Shown: positions 39,101 to 47,626 of the stretch, piece by piece
How positions within the stretch are numbered: position 1 is the first letter of the stretch
Layout of the letters: every line of letters starts with the position of its first letter
DNA from: Aurantiochytrium sp. KH105
Lineage: Eukaryota > Sar > Bigyra > Thraustochytrida > Thraustochytriidae
NCBI GenBank assembly: GCA_003116975.1
Contig: BGKB01000006.1
Location: forward strand, 496,001-560,000
DNA: 64,000 bases
Direction: 5' to 3'
Program-made: the position numbers and the translations under genes
The notes under the pieces: generated by a model
What the model saw: only the letters and a program-made list of their open reading frames with translations
Databases searched by the model: none
What the model was told of the DNA's origin: nothing

Positions 39101-40477
39101 TGGAGCTTGAAGATCGGGGACGGTCATGTTTACGGCAATCGGCGCACGCACCTTGACAATTTGCTCTGGGGAGTCAACGCCTTCTGCATAAAATGCGCCA
39201 GCGAGGAACTTAAGTTCACTTACCGCTGCGCGCATGGATGGTTCAATGAGTAGCGTTCGCATATTGTTGATCCATCGGCAACGGCCGAGCGGATGGCTGC
39301 TACGGTGAAGCAGGGATTCGCAGGCAAACCATTCTGGTAGCAGAGCCTCATTCTGCGGCACAGGGCCATCCAAATCAACCTCGATTGCCGTGCCTGATCG
39401 CGTGTACTGCGCAGAAATGACCCGAGGTCCCACAAGCTGCACCGCGGTGCGGTTATCAAGATCGACGCCGGGACATCCCCGATGGCAAAATCCCCAGTGA
39501 GTCTGCGTCGAAGGATCTGAGCGTGAATACTCTGAAACGGTCGGACACCAGTAGGAATCGCTTGCGATTGCGAGTCCATCCTGTAGCGAGGTGTCCCAAA
39601 ATGGTGGATCCTTTTCGAAACTTGCACATGTTTCGAACAAGACGCCGTCCATATGAAATGGAAAATGACACGCGCTCTTTGCTGGAACGTAGCCGCCTTT
39701 CGTTTCGCACGACCTACCTGATGGCGCGGTCGCCGTCTTCGCCAAAAGCCCCGGGTCCTTTTCACGCCTCGTTTCTTTTGTATTGTTTGCGCTCTGGAAA
39801 GGTCCTGGATCAGGAGTTGGAGCAGATGTTGAAGGGAGGTTGCACGATGCAACATCGCAGGTCGCAGTGATCTGCAGATAAGAAGGCCTCGCTCGGTTTT
39901 CTGGCGTGTCCAGGTAACATTGAGGAAGCGCATCGTTTGCCGCGTGAAAGCAATGGGTAGAGACTGGAAAGATGGATGGTTGGTCCTTGTGTTCTTGCGA
40001 AAGAAGCATGCAAGGGGTGCGCGTGGTTGAGGAGCAAATTTGACATGCTCTTGCATCGCAGAACCCCCAACGCTTCCGCCCTTGAGATGCTGGACTTGCC
40101 CCATATAAAGTGTCGATCGCGCACCAGCGTGCATCTTCACGTCGCAAAGAGAATTCCTCGCGAGGGTTTGCAGGTGTGTGATGAGGGTCAAAGTAAGGAA
40201 CAGCATCATGTATTGACACGCAGCTGCTGTAGTTGACACCCTGAAATTCAAAGGGAAACTGGCAAGCTGCGTGCGTTTCAACGTAGCCACCATCGACCGA
40301 ACATCCCTCCGTAGTGTTTGCATGTCCTGGTGAGAGAAGGCTGCCAGAATAAACGAGCATGACCACGGCAAGAATGAGTTTGCGCCGAGTTCCTCGCGAT
40401 ACAGTATGGCGTCGACATCGCCGTCTGCTCCGAAAACGCCCCTTCGCTGTCCGGCTTGAAGATGCTCGTGGCTGCAT
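33152..40477 (-). CDS. Polycystin-1-like multi-pass membrane protein with fibronectin type II-like domains
   Basis: 2441 residues in one exon. A basic leader and hydrophobic LILAVVMLVYSGSLL form a signal sequence. Two Cys-rich modules at about 59-146 and 257-335 look like fibronectin type II domains (CQFPFEFQGVNYSSC...WGFC; CHFPFHMDGVLFETC...WGFC). A long ectodomain with beta-rich and REJ-like parts follows (IELDASRTLLSPLITRISF; SYDPDSPHS). Near 1551 ACSCSGVGIVG resembles a GPS self-cleavage motif, followed by a first membrane segment near 1582. Further membrane segments are near 1756, 1785, 2017 and 2050. Between and after them are basic and coiled regions, and an uninterrupted acidic Asp run near 2105 precedes a long Ser-rich cytoplasmic tail. 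A PLAT domain and the channel-like TM block of polycystins are not evident. Likely a surface receptor or mechanosensor; the assignment to the polycystin class is moderate. Confidence 0.75.
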   Translation of the reverse strand: MQPRASSSRTAKGRFRSRRRCRRHTVSRGTRRKLILAVVMLVYSGSLLSPGHANTTEGCSVDGGYVETHAACQFPFEFQGVNYSSCVSIHDAVPYFDPHHTPANPREEFSLRREDARWCAIDTLYGASPASQGRKRWGFCDARACQICSSTTRTPCMLLSQEHKDQPSIFPVSTHCFHAANDALPQCYLDTPENRARPSYLQITATCDVASCNLPSTSAPTPDPGPFQSANNTKETRREKDPGLLAKTATAPSGRSCETKGGYVPAKSACHFPFHMDGVLFETCASFEKDPPFWDTSLQDGLAIASDSYWCPTVSEYSRSDPSTQTHWGFCHRGCPGVDLDNRTAVQLVGPRVISAQYTRSGTAIEVDLDGPVPQNEALLPEWFACESLLHRSSHPLGRCRWINNMRTLLIEPSMRAAVSELKFLAGAFYAEGVDSPEQIVKVRAPIAVNMTVPDLQAPSSVSRVCNQNQAQAQAEPISSSIELDASRTLLSPLITRISFMYRKHGTEEASSVAGCYFDSDLAPPSVEDYFCALDLSALDQETDAVEVALSVRNIFGHSLQTPWRLVAIYEANALQLHVDQPSWFHLALNQIRTIRAHVTRCDGSPAMGSEIYWEVKPTSAFFHIDPSSMLMPTVDKHVVQLIPANARQLGIAGHTFQVKVTAVVPETPTPTALPTVYPLAGSTSRPVSSELYVEVRASDLVVEIAGGNRTIADFSKEFDLNAVASYDPDSPHSKRHLTFEWHCTPARVCLALTPTFKNAQGRRRPGFWEFESATAQSHTSEHVSSQQDLRTVRAFSNDPILGLRAIAEERQNLRRGEAIIFSLRLSAEDGRSALAPAPIHVDIGAESSSSVLHSAVIQVFPHSLSAGSLGQFAGSCGDAGHPSWGLRHPFVASSDTTLWFPSGSHTDHEVVAGGRVFIVNTTVLMQNFHSVDRFTFVLHCEPHALHEVASIASVEIPLNLPPTDGTFSADPLVGTAGKTEFTLSTWGWLKAVGASASPLRYHFEFSFVGDHDIPTLATRSSLNAVHKLLLPNLGGTRAQVHVTAVAMDVLGATRRSPRAVELTLHRDDTQNDRLLAGTSGERSTNVSAPDLLPPSMVSWLSSSEADDTFDEVLEWINVVGRNDIFGALFKDGRDDLACALSALLWKRLENIVTVTFVERTEAPTLVLRVLGAHWVLITSLESGICIPARGAALRSLRGLVEMWNARTLYTMDAEVISSATTAVMSTLDNILSAPNRSFSVETLVSSCSKLHARGRAGSDEDHELLVLAPLCRAAGIKRRRVSPGAIEAASVAFDRLYYGSAKAVFASLAGLTRLHFRDAVARYRETTLEAGSILCRAWRAVRVPPDVSASMAENGVLLPAWRDFGPAIGVDVSTRPFDLLVCRWSASITARLLENVGPLVALSREFISLHATPLDNPFGIELGAIVAAHADAQIPLPDDGKSAKHGESNKGVNIPKAVVSIPLSNDSLWVHADSQGEATFGSGKLSTSSSIRVRSLYSTEEHMLLVCGMWNPAGGADAEHRKRAGDILLDACSVSAVVEGPDAHITAVACSCSGVGIVGTWLLDPSLVPADPAASHWYISSGRLVLLGALTITLTFWIAHMIYACRRDLWEHELYARALFVLAVRGAQMRRAGLRSGLLELRRLRAARLRLRRMSDLRAQALTDQGQEQGGLQVIGASSSRERCPTGETLPTSSVGSVSGSGKWLSSSTESTSGRSGLRQRMVTLGQYHLYLSVLLPLGLRPCSQRQPFERLRQSLVVGFSLFAILLLSFAIAVNVEDRELLFAMIFIPGMGALPATLAIQALLESLPVPDGVLRRISAWRQPLAHRAGRNKRVTEACEATLQERHAEVERLRAEVQRDEGVSRSRGSSLHHEEEEGARTWTFAANGGQGEEVREARVNVADQVSGEVSTATRRLSTSGGMASLEQELHNAENALHLASSEAMAQARREQRDVLLHELQSVAFRTRVKESGPDGICPAQLEQTDPFDKPLHLRIFVASPRAQFDEISHSACGLLESCGLFWGAAVGLALVICAWAYPLASPKSSSQSHMWIFVGFYAGALAVDLFIVQNMVALARLLFSESDFSSRNDYRRISPNDGDMTDDDDDDDDDHDDDESVESGVNGLTHERGHSARNGPQGWILANGYERVSGDQQQVEMTTLPRVRPSEISGGPGNGSRDASSSSVLPRPDTAALAFDASSSSGSLVLVPDRHCINLQSPQGHHLHQVHAACSEDSGDERGLEVLGAQPLKTHGLGTVVDRLRLAHSGPRGLASVSPSSAGGLQAFLGFQEEAYNSDLDGEEELATRQDLLTDAGGIGAGALMPTSGARADLQDDGISYDGMESTVSSYAKVPQHLLEEESSSFFDSFSLGMRAGEAFRGATLSTNQGQNCSHEDVASYENDDAYVLDAAIADTCERWHEARQASETGQDVVDPEEVEQESDF

Positions 40478-40797
40478 GCTGTCGTGGCCGCTCCTTCCGC
40501 CGCCGCTGCCGCCGCTGCCGCCGCCGCCGCTGCCGCTGCTGCTGTGTTCACAGGGTGCGTGCCTCGTGTTCGCGCGTCACTCGTCGAGGTGAACCGGACG
40601 AGTCGGGTTTCGGCTTTTTCGAAAAAAAACTCGCTGCGTCCATGCGTGTCTCCTTCGCGACACCTGGGTTGCAACCGCTGCTGCGCGCCCGTCTCTCCCT
40701 CGGTCGTTCGGCCGTTCGGTCGGTCGGAGTCTTCCTCTGCGCCTGTCAGCCCGGCGCTGCGCGGCGCTCACAGCGCGCACGGGGCCGGTCCCTTCCA

Positions 40798-40826
40798 GCG
40801 ATCGATCGATCGATCGATCGATCGAC
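40798..40826. repeat. ATCG tetranucleotide microsatellite
   Basis: About seven self-complementary CGAT/ATCG units; the array is palindromic. Confidence 0.85.
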
Positions 40827-40889
40827 TTTGCTCTCTCCTCTCAGTCACGGTCACTGTCAGACGTGCGGAGCCCATCGCCCTTTAATGCG

Positions 40890-41330
40890 GACCTGTTCTT
40901 GCGCGCATGCCATGGTGAAAAACGATCTCTTTGGATTCCCGCTGCTGTTGCAACATTTTCGATTCGCCGAAGAAGGGAATCCAGTTACCGCTCGTACGTG
41001 TCGAGATCTCTCCGATTGCGACGCTCAGGCCTACATGATGACGAAGCGAGGACTCGGAAAAAGGCTGTGATGTCTTGACTGTGGCTCTGAGTGCAGAATG
41101 TGGCCGTTGTTGAAAAGGAATGCCAGGTGCCAGCCACCGAATGTCCCAGGTGTTTATTTGTCATGTCCCGAGGCTGCTTTTAGCTTTGGCATGGATGATT
41201 GTGCGATTGCTCGCTTGCTTGCTTGCTCGCCTGCTTGCTTGCTCGCATTTGCGTCCCATGCTGGTTGACGGAGCTGACAGCGAGACCTCCCGCGACGAGA
41301 CTTCTCGCTTACAAACCTCTCTCTCTCTTT
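40890..41330 (+). repeat. Degenerate tandem duplication, left copy
   Basis: Shares with 41440-41800 the blocks TTTCGATTCG, ACCGCTCGT, GTGT.AAGATCTCTCCGATTGC, ATGATG.CGAAG, GAATG.GGCC.TTGTTG, ATGTCCCAG, GCATTTGCGT and GACGGAGCTGA.AGCGAG in the same order, with length differences between them. Short open frames do not match in length between copies. Confidence 0.7.
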
Positions 41331-41439
41331 CCTATTGTTCCTCCCCACAAGAATTTGCTCTGTCACACAGACATCGTTTCCATCTCGTGCTCACACGCAC
41401 GCGTGAGCACGCTCAAATATGCGATTGTCTGTAGCTGCA

Positions 41440-41800
41440 GCTGTGCCAAAACATGCCCGCGTATCTACTGACTTTCTTTCGATTCGAAAATGGGGTTCTG
41501 GTGACCGCTCGTCCGTGTCAAGATCTCTCCGATTGCAACACATGATGGCGAAGTGGGGACTTGAATCGAACGCAGAGGCTCCAGTTGTAGAATGCGGCCA
41601 TTGTTGACCTGGATTTTCCGAGTGGGCAAGCGGGCACCTTTAAAATAGATGTCCCAGATTTTTCTTCTCGTGACCAAAGGCTGGCTTAACTTCGAGCATT
41701 AACGCAAGCAGTCGATTGCATTTGCGTTCTATGCTGCCAGTGGTGGACGGAGCTGAAAGCGAGTCCACGCTCTTCATGCTCGCTCACAACTCTCTCTGTG
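41440..41800 (+). repeat. Degenerate tandem duplication, right copy
   Basis: Counterpart of 40890-41330; the copies lie head to tail about 500 bp apart. The conserved blocks are listed under the left copy. Confidence 0.7.
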
Positions 41801-42223
41801 TCCTCCTCCAAAATTTGGAAGGACCCAGATGCACGCCGCAGCACATGTCCGCGCCGTAGTAGCCCGCGCCGTAGTAGCCCGCGCTCAAACCCGCGCAATG
41901 GGCCCACTACTAGTACTGATGTCGTTCGCCGCCCCCCGGCCCTTTCCTGGTGCCGGCTTACTTTCCAAGAGCATCGCTAAAATCTGCACTGTCTTCATGC
42001 ACCTTCGAGCCATTCTTCGTCATGTGTCGCCGTGTCGGACAAGCGCGCCCGCGAAAGATGGAATTGCGCGCGCGGCACACGGGCGCGCTGGCGGCCAGCA
42101 AGCAAGCAAGCAAACCCGCAAGCAACTCGCAAGCAAGCAAAGCCGCCTCGGCGACGGCAGCTCTGCGCTCGCTCGTGGAACTTGGGAAGGCTAGGTTCGG
42201 ACGGACCAGAAAAAGGGAGGACA

Positions 42224-44410
42224 ATGAGCAAAGGCGGCAACGGCGAGGTCGAGGTGGAGCAGCCGTCATGGACGTGCGGCGGGACGGCGCACATGCTGCC
42301 CATGGAGCGCGCCAAGGCGAGCTTCGAGGTGGCGCGCATGTCGGAGGCGCTCTACGGCGGCGCTGACGCCGTCAAGCGGCGCAGATTCATCATGATGCCC
42401 GCCGCACAGCTCTTGTACCCGGAAAAACACGAGTGGACTCGCGAGGAGCTCATGAAGCGATCGATTGATGATTTCATCAACATCCACAAGGACTTTGTGC
42501 AGGAGGGGTACCGTCCTCAACGCGACGAAGTCTCGTGGATGGGCGAGATCGCGGGAAACACAGGCTCCATGATGCCCCATTATGGCCTCTTCCTGCCTAC
42601 AATTGTAGGCCAGGGCAGTCCTGAGCAGGTCGCGACCTGGCTCCCCCGTGCGTTGAATTTCGAAATCATTGGGTGCTACGCGCAGACGGAGCTCGCGCAT
42701 GGATCAGCCATCCGTGCGCTGCAGACGCAAGCCGTGTACGACGTCGAAACAGGCGAGTTCATTCTCGACACGCCGACGCTTGGTGCCATGAAGTGGTGGA
42801 ATTCGAACATTGGCTGCGTCGCCACGCACGCCGCCGTCTACGCGCAGCTCATTGTGCAAGGCAAGGAATACGGATTGCACGTGTTCATGGTCCAAGTGCG
42901 CGACGAGAATCATCACTGCCTGCCGGGGATCGAGCTCGGCGACTGCGGGCGCAAGCTCGGAGACAATGCGATCGATACCGGATACATGCGTCTGCGTGGC
43001 GTGCGCATTCCGCGCGAGCACATGTTCTCCAAGCGGCAATACGTCACGCGTGATGGCCAGTACAAACGCCGGGTGTCCACAGGAGGAGATTCCGGCAAGG
43101 CCAGCGCGCTTGCCAAGCGCGCAAGCTACCTCACCATGGTTCAGGCCCGCGCCGGCATGACGTCATTGTCCGCCGGTAAGCTGGCGGCTGCTTGTACCGT
43201 GGCTGTGCGCTATAGCTGTGTGCGTGTGCAGGGCTTTGCCGATACCAGCGAAGGTCAGTCGTATCGGTCGGCAGAGAATCAGGTGATCGAATACCAGATC
43301 CAGCGCTCGCGCCTTTTCAAGCAAGTTGCCATTTGCTATGCGATGCGCGCCAGCGGAAGCTGGATGAATGAGGCCGTGCGCAAGCTCAGCGACGTGGCTA
43401 ACAAATCTGACGCCGGAACGAGCTCCGAAGATCTCACGCGACTCGTGGAGACTATGCCCGAAATTCACGCCTCGTCCGCTGGCCTCAAGGGTCTCTGCAC
43501 GAAATTGAGCGCCGATGGGATGGAAGACCTGCGCAAGTGCTGTGGCGGTCACGGTTTCTTGCTCAACTCTGGTATTGGCAGCATGGCAACCGACTTTGTG
43601 TGGCAAGTCTCCGCCGAAGGCGACTGGGTTGTCCTCTTGCTGCAGACAGCGCGTTACCTGATGAATGCACGTCGCGCAGCCCTGCGAGGAGAGCAGGTCT
43701 CCGGACTTGCGGCCTGTCTGGAGCCCCTGCGTGACCCGCTCTTTAAGATCTCGAGCGCGAGACCTTCCACGCCACAGGCTGTAGAGGATTTGCTCAATCT
43801 CGATCTCTTGCTGCAGTACTTTCAATATCGTACCTTGGCGGCAACCACCAAGGTTGGCGAGCGCCTTGATGCAAAGATGTCCAAGGGAATGTCTTTTGAA
43901 GCTGCGTGGAATGCATGTGCTGTCGGGCTCAAACGCGCCGCGGAGAGTCATATTTACTACTTTATGCTGCGCAACTTTGTTGAAGTCATTCGAACGCAGC
44001 AGGACGAGCACGTTGTTCCTGTTCTTGAGCGTCTGTGTGCGCTCTTTGCCGTACAAAATATGGTAGCGGGAGAGCTCTGGAGCGGTTTGCTTCCCGAGGA
44101 TTTGATCGACCTCGCCGAGGAGGCCGAGGCGCAACTTTTGGACGCCCTACGTCCAGACGCTGTGGCCCTTGTCGATGCCTTTGACATTCCGGATCGGGTC
44201 CTCAACTCTACGATCGGACGCTCTGATGGACGCGTGTACGAGGCGCTGTACGAGAGCGCGCGGGACTCGCCATTGAATCAGGGCAAAGGCAAGGTTCCTT
44301 TCGAGGGATACGAAGAGGTCTTGGCGCCGCATCTCGACAAGGAATTCCTCAAGCTGCGCAACAAGCTTTGTCCGAGTCTCGCTGATGATCAGCGTGATGC
44401 CAAACTTTAG
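42224..44410 (+). CDS. ACOX: Peroxisomal acyl-CoA oxidase
   Basis: 728 residues. It oxidises long-chain acyl-CoA to trans-2-enoyl-CoA with FAD and makes hydrogen peroxide, the first step of peroxisomal beta-oxidation. Diagnostic blocks are CYAQTELAHGSAIRALQT (FAD and substrate binding), FMVQVRDENHHCLPGIELGD, KLGDNAIDTGYMRLRGVRIP and the KCCGGHGFLLNSG region near the active-site Glu. The C-terminus ends AKL, a PTS1 peroxisome signal. Length is slightly above the 660-residue animal enzymes and close to fungal/plant ones. The frame is open upstream from a GTG; ATG 42224 begins just before the conserved region and is used. Confidence 0.95.
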   Translation: MSKGGNGEVEVEQPSWTCGGTAHMLPMERAKASFEVARMSEALYGGADAVKRRRFIMMPAAQLLYPEKHEWTREELMKRSIDDFINIHKDFVQEGYRPQRDEVSWMGEIAGNTGSMMPHYGLFLPTIVGQGSPEQVATWLPRALNFEIIGCYAQTELAHGSAIRALQTQAVYDVETGEFILDTPTLGAMKWWNSNIGCVATHAAVYAQLIVQGKEYGLHVFMVQVRDENHHCLPGIELGDCGRKLGDNAIDTGYMRLRGVRIPREHMFSKRQYVTRDGQYKRRVSTGGDSGKASALAKRASYLTMVQARAGMTSLSAGKLAAACTVAVRYSCVRVQGFADTSEGQSYRSAENQVIEYQIQRSRLFKQVAICYAMRASGSWMNEAVRKLSDVANKSDAGTSSEDLTRLVETMPEIHASSAGLKGLCTKLSADGMEDLRKCCGGHGFLLNSGIGSMATDFVWQVSAEGDWVVLLLQTARYLMNARRAALRGEQVSGLAACLEPLRDPLFKISSARPSTPQAVEDLLNLDLLLQYFQYRTLAATTKVGERLDAKMSKGMSFEAAWNACAVGLKRAAESHIYYFMLRNFVEVIRTQQDEHVVPVLERLCALFAVQNMVAGELWSGLLPEDLIDLAEEAEAQLLDALRPDAVALVDAFDIPDRVLNSTIGRSDGRVYEALYESARDSPLNQGKGKVPFEGYEEVLAPHLDKEFLKLRNKLCPSLADDQRDAKL

Positions 44411-44688
44411 AATTCTATCTTCTAAGAGGATGCATGACACCTCTCTTTCGCATCAAGACGATTGGTAGTAGCCTATCACCGACGTAAATGACAATGTGCT
44501 TTGTTCGTCTTTGGCAATCATTCCTTTTTTTTTTGCAGTGGTGAGACAAAGGGTTACAAGCTGTTTCTGATCGCTGCGAGAATTTTTTTGCAAAAGGAGA
44601 AGCCCGTTGCTTCTGTGATGGCATTGTGACAATGTGATCAAAGGAGAATGTAGGGAAAATTAGGTTAGATAGGAGAAAAGCGTACAGT
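44411..44688. other. Convergent 3' spacer
   Basis: About 280 bp, AT-richer than the genes, with no recognised feature. Confidence 0.4.
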
Positions 44689-45751
44689 TTAGGCTGACAG
44701 CAAAGGAGCTTGCTCGCCGTTTTGCTGTGCAGGTTTTTTTGGCTTGGTTCGAAAGAGATTCTGTAAAAGCGAAATCCATCCGCCATTGAAACGTTCGGAG
44801 TCCTCGAGGTCGGCGTCATCATAGTTGGCGTTTGGCCCATTCTCTTGGCCATCGTGACCTTCGTTTGACACAAGGTTATCAGAGGTGCTATCTACCGTCA
44901 AAGAAGAGGAAGACGAGGCGGCTGCGGCAACAATGGCGGAGCCGTGCACGGAAGAGAGTAGAGACGAGCCGGACCGATGTATGTTACGCTTCAAAAAGTT
45001 GTCAATAACATAGAATTGAAAGCTGTTGCAAATAGCAGGCCAGACAATCATTACAAAAACGAGCTGCGTTTTGGGATAGGCTTCGAGAGGCTTGAACGCG
45101 CGATCAGCAGCGTCGCTGAGTTCGTGGTTGAATTTGATCATGGGAATGGCCAAAATAGTCTTGCAGACAACGACGATGCTGGTCCACGCAACGGTTTGCG
45201 AAGTCCAGGCGCAGAAATCTATTCTCTTGGTGTGGAGGTCGTAGTATGCCCCGGTCTTGGCGGAGTTTCGCAGCAAAGTCCGTTCGAGGAGTTTCAAGAG
45301 TACAAAGTTAAGGGGCACACCAAGGACCGTATCGACTGTGAAATTCATAAAGTACCAAGCGCACTCATTTCCTGATGCCGACGACGAAGAAAGGATGAGC
45401 GCCATGACGATGTTCATACAATGACCCGTACCAGCGCCGATGCATTGCTTCAGGCTGTCAAAGGTCCAAATATGCCGCGGCCGACGCGGTTCTTCGAGGA
45501 TCCACTTGAGGTAGCTGGGAAATCCGTTATGCAGGGTTGTTAGCGAGGGGGTTAGACATTTTGTTCTCTCCTGGCAATGACTGCGAGCGCGTTCGTTCGG
45601 AACGATTCATCTCTGTACGAGACAAGAGGACAAGGCATTAGTCAGAAGACACGTACAGCGTACATAGCACCACGCAGAGCAGAAAGAACTGCACAAAGAT
45701 CGCAAAGCTGCCGCCCAGCAGCGCGCACTGCTGGCCCGCGGACCCAGCCAT
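44689..45751 (-). CDS. STIMATE: STIMATE/TMEM110-family multi-pass membrane protein, two exons
   Basis: Exon 1 is 45657-45751 and exon 2 is 44689-45514; splicing over a 142-bp intron (GTACGT...CCCAG) gives about 306 residues. In animals STIMATE sits in the ER membrane and helps STIM1 at ER-plasma membrane contacts; fungal and protist members are called vacuolar membrane proteins. Family features: first membrane segment LLGGSFAIFVQFFLLCVVL, then the basic EEPRRPRHIWTFDSLKQCIG segment, MNFTVDTVLGVPLNFVLLKL, CAWTSQTVAWTSIVVVCKTI, and YPKTQLVFVMIVWPAICNSFQFYVIDNFL. The C-terminus is acidic and soluble, ending in APLLSA. A second acceptor (GTACAG near 45610) lies inside the intron but would not keep the frame. 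Confidence 0.83.
45515..45656 (-). other. Intron of the STIMATE-like gene
   Basis: GTACGT donor and TTCCCAG acceptor. The CT / C split makes a Leu codon and joins a membrane segment to YLKWILEEPRRP, as in the family. An internal CTGACTAAT near 45643 resembles a branch site. Confidence 0.7.
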
Positions 45752-46303
45752 GGTCGGTGCCGGTGCCGGACGCCGGTTGGCAGCCCCCCCCCCCCTCTCT
45801 TTCCGTAGTAAGGGCCAAGGGGTGCGCGGCTTCTGCGTGCGCGGTGGACGCGTCTGCGCTTCCTCGCTAGACTGCGCTCGCGTTTGCAATCGTCCCGTTC
45901 TGCGAGCGCGCGCCCGAGGGCCCGGACCTTGAAGCTTTGGGATCGATTTTTGATTTTTTTTTCAGCCGGGCAGAAAAGTCGCCTTCTCCTGGTGTCTGGC
46001 CCACTTGAGTCAGAAAGAAACAGACGAGAATTTGCCGCTTCGAGCTCGAGTTGAGGACACGGCACAAACAAACAGCTAGACATCGACTGGTCCGCGATGA
46101 TTGTTTTGCGAGCCTGACTGTTTGCCAGCCTGACTGGTTGAAAGAAACGTCCTTGCAAATGACTTGGAGAAGCGAAAAGAGCACGCTGGCTGCAAGTCTT
46201 GGCAAACTGTTGTCAATGACAAGGAATTTATTTCACAGGCCTAAAATGGTTTCCGTTCATGGTTAGTTGCACGAGGTTTAATTTCGGCGTGGGTTTAGGA
46301 TCT
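45752..46303. other. Spacer with C-run
   Basis: About 550 bp between the STIMATE-like start and the FKBP stop. It has a run of 12 C near 45786-45797. No gene is seen. Confidence 0.45.
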
Positions 46304-46987
46304 TTAGTCGGACTTTGTGCCCTTGGCTTGCTGCTGAGCAGGAGCAGGCTGACGCGGCGTGGCGCGACGGTCCATGTATTGGCGCATGAAAACGCGGAGC
46401 GAAATGTATCCTGCCAAAAGAACGCCCTGCCAGACCGAGAGCTTGAAGGGGAGACCGGGAATGTCCTTGCGCATCTGCTGCTTGACCCAGTCCATGCCCT
46501 GAAACTCCGGGTTCACCTCGAGAAGCTCAATCTCAAAAACGAGAGCAGAGTCCGCAGGGATCTTTTCGCCAGCGCCCTTCTCGCCGTACGCCAGAGCGCT
46601 GGGGATAACCACCTCCCACTTGTCGCCCTCCTCCATCTCCTGCAGGGCCTCCTTCCAGCCCTCAATCACCTGCGAAGGGGTAAAGTATGCAGGCTCGCCA
46701 CGCTCCAAGCTCGAGTCAAAAACAACGCCCGTAACAAGCTTGCCTTCGTAGTTAAGCTTGCAAAGATCATCGACCATGGGCGACTTGGCCGCAGGGCTGG
46801 TCGCAGCCTGAAGCACGCGGTACATCACGCCAGAAGGCAGGCGGCGCACGTCGTCGTGGTCCTCCTCATACGAGGCCAGAAAGGCTTCGCTCGCCGCGTT
46901 ATCTGCCGTCGCCAGGTCCAGGCCCGCCAAGGCGAGCACTGCAAGAAGCAGCGCCGAGGCGCATCGGAAGGGGACCTTGCTCTGCAT
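46304..46987 (-). CDS. Membrane-anchored FKBP-type peptidyl-prolyl isomerase of the secretory pathway
   Basis: 227 residues. It catalyses cis-trans isomerisation of peptidyl-proline bonds. The signal peptide is ALLLAVLALAGLDLATA. The FKBP domain (about 55-150) shows YEGKLVTGVVFDSS, the FTPSQVIEGWKEALQEMEEG hallmark, VVIPSALAYGEKGAGEKIPA and LVFEIELLEVN. After it comes a hydrophobic segment near 182-202 (SVWQGVLLAGYISLRVF) that looks like a membrane anchor, then a short Pro/Gln-rich tail. No KDEL-like end. The domain probably faces the ER lumen. The frame is open upstream to a GTG; ATG 46987 starts the signal peptide. Confidence 0.92.
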   Translation of the reverse strand: MQSKVPFRCASALLLAVLALAGLDLATADNAASEAFLASYEEDHDDVRRLPSGVMYRVLQAATSPAAKSPMVDDLCKLNYEGKLVTGVVFDSSLERGEPAYFTPSQVIEGWKEALQEMEEGDKWEVVIPSALAYGEKGAGEKIPADSALVFEIELLEVNPEFQGMDWVKQQMRKDIPGLPFKLSVWQGVLLAGYISLRVFMRQYMDRRATPRQPAPAQQQAKGTKSD

Positions 46988-47626
46988 TCTGTCGTTTCTT
47001 CGGACTAGCACCGCTGCTCCGCTCACTCACTCGCTCGCTCTCTCGCTCGCTTGCGTGCTCGCAACGATTCCAAACTGGCGAGCGCCTTCTCTCTCTCCCT
47101 CTCTCTCTCTCTCTTTTTCTCTGATGCATGGCCAGGCAAAGCCCGCCTCAGCAGTCCCCGAATTGTACACACCTTGGCACACACCCATGTCCTCGTACGT
47201 TTTGAACGAGAACGCCTCAACCTGGCGCGACAAGTCAGCCTGACACTGCTGCGAGTCGTGTTTCCAAGTTCTTTTCTGCCCGAGCTGCTCACGAATTGTC
47301 GCGGCGCCCTTGCGTTGTGAGACTGGACGTCCAAGTTCTGACGCAAAAGCATCCGGGACGAGCAAGCAGGACAGCGCAGAACAGATTTCGTTGAAGTGTG
47401 TGCGAAAGAGCTCTCGTGGCGTGCGAGGAGAAAAGCGAACGAACGACACAGCTTCGTACGCGGCATACCGAATATTGCTTCTGAGAAGAGACTGAACCTG
47501 TTACAGCAAGGGCAACCGAGACAGGACGGCGCTGGCGGATTCAAGCAAACGTAGAAAAGGTCCTGCATCGGACGGGCAGAAAGACCACTGCCATCACGAA
47601 CGAACTCGAATTTATCAAAACTTGCA
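46988..47626. promoter_or_regulatory. Divergent promoter region of FKBP and the 155-residue protein
   Basis: About 640 bp between two divergent starts, with GCTC/CTCG repeats (47026-47054) and a CT run (47084-47118). No further gene is supported. Confidence 0.45.

Larger units (their letters stand above)
40478..42223. other. 1.7 kb upstream spacer with ATCG array and degenerate tandem duplication
   Basis: It holds the GCC/GCT repeat at 40497-40548, the ATCG array at 40798-40826 and the two halves of a degenerate duplication. A GCGCCGTAGTAGCCC unit is repeated twice at about 41849-41880, followed by AGCAAGC repeats at 42095-42142 just before acyl-CoA oxidase. No intact gene is supported. Confidence 0.5.

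Noticed and set aside
39220..40674. Minus-strand 484-codon ORF
   Set aside because: It overlaps the polycystin-like gene in another frame on the same strand and has no recognisable domain.
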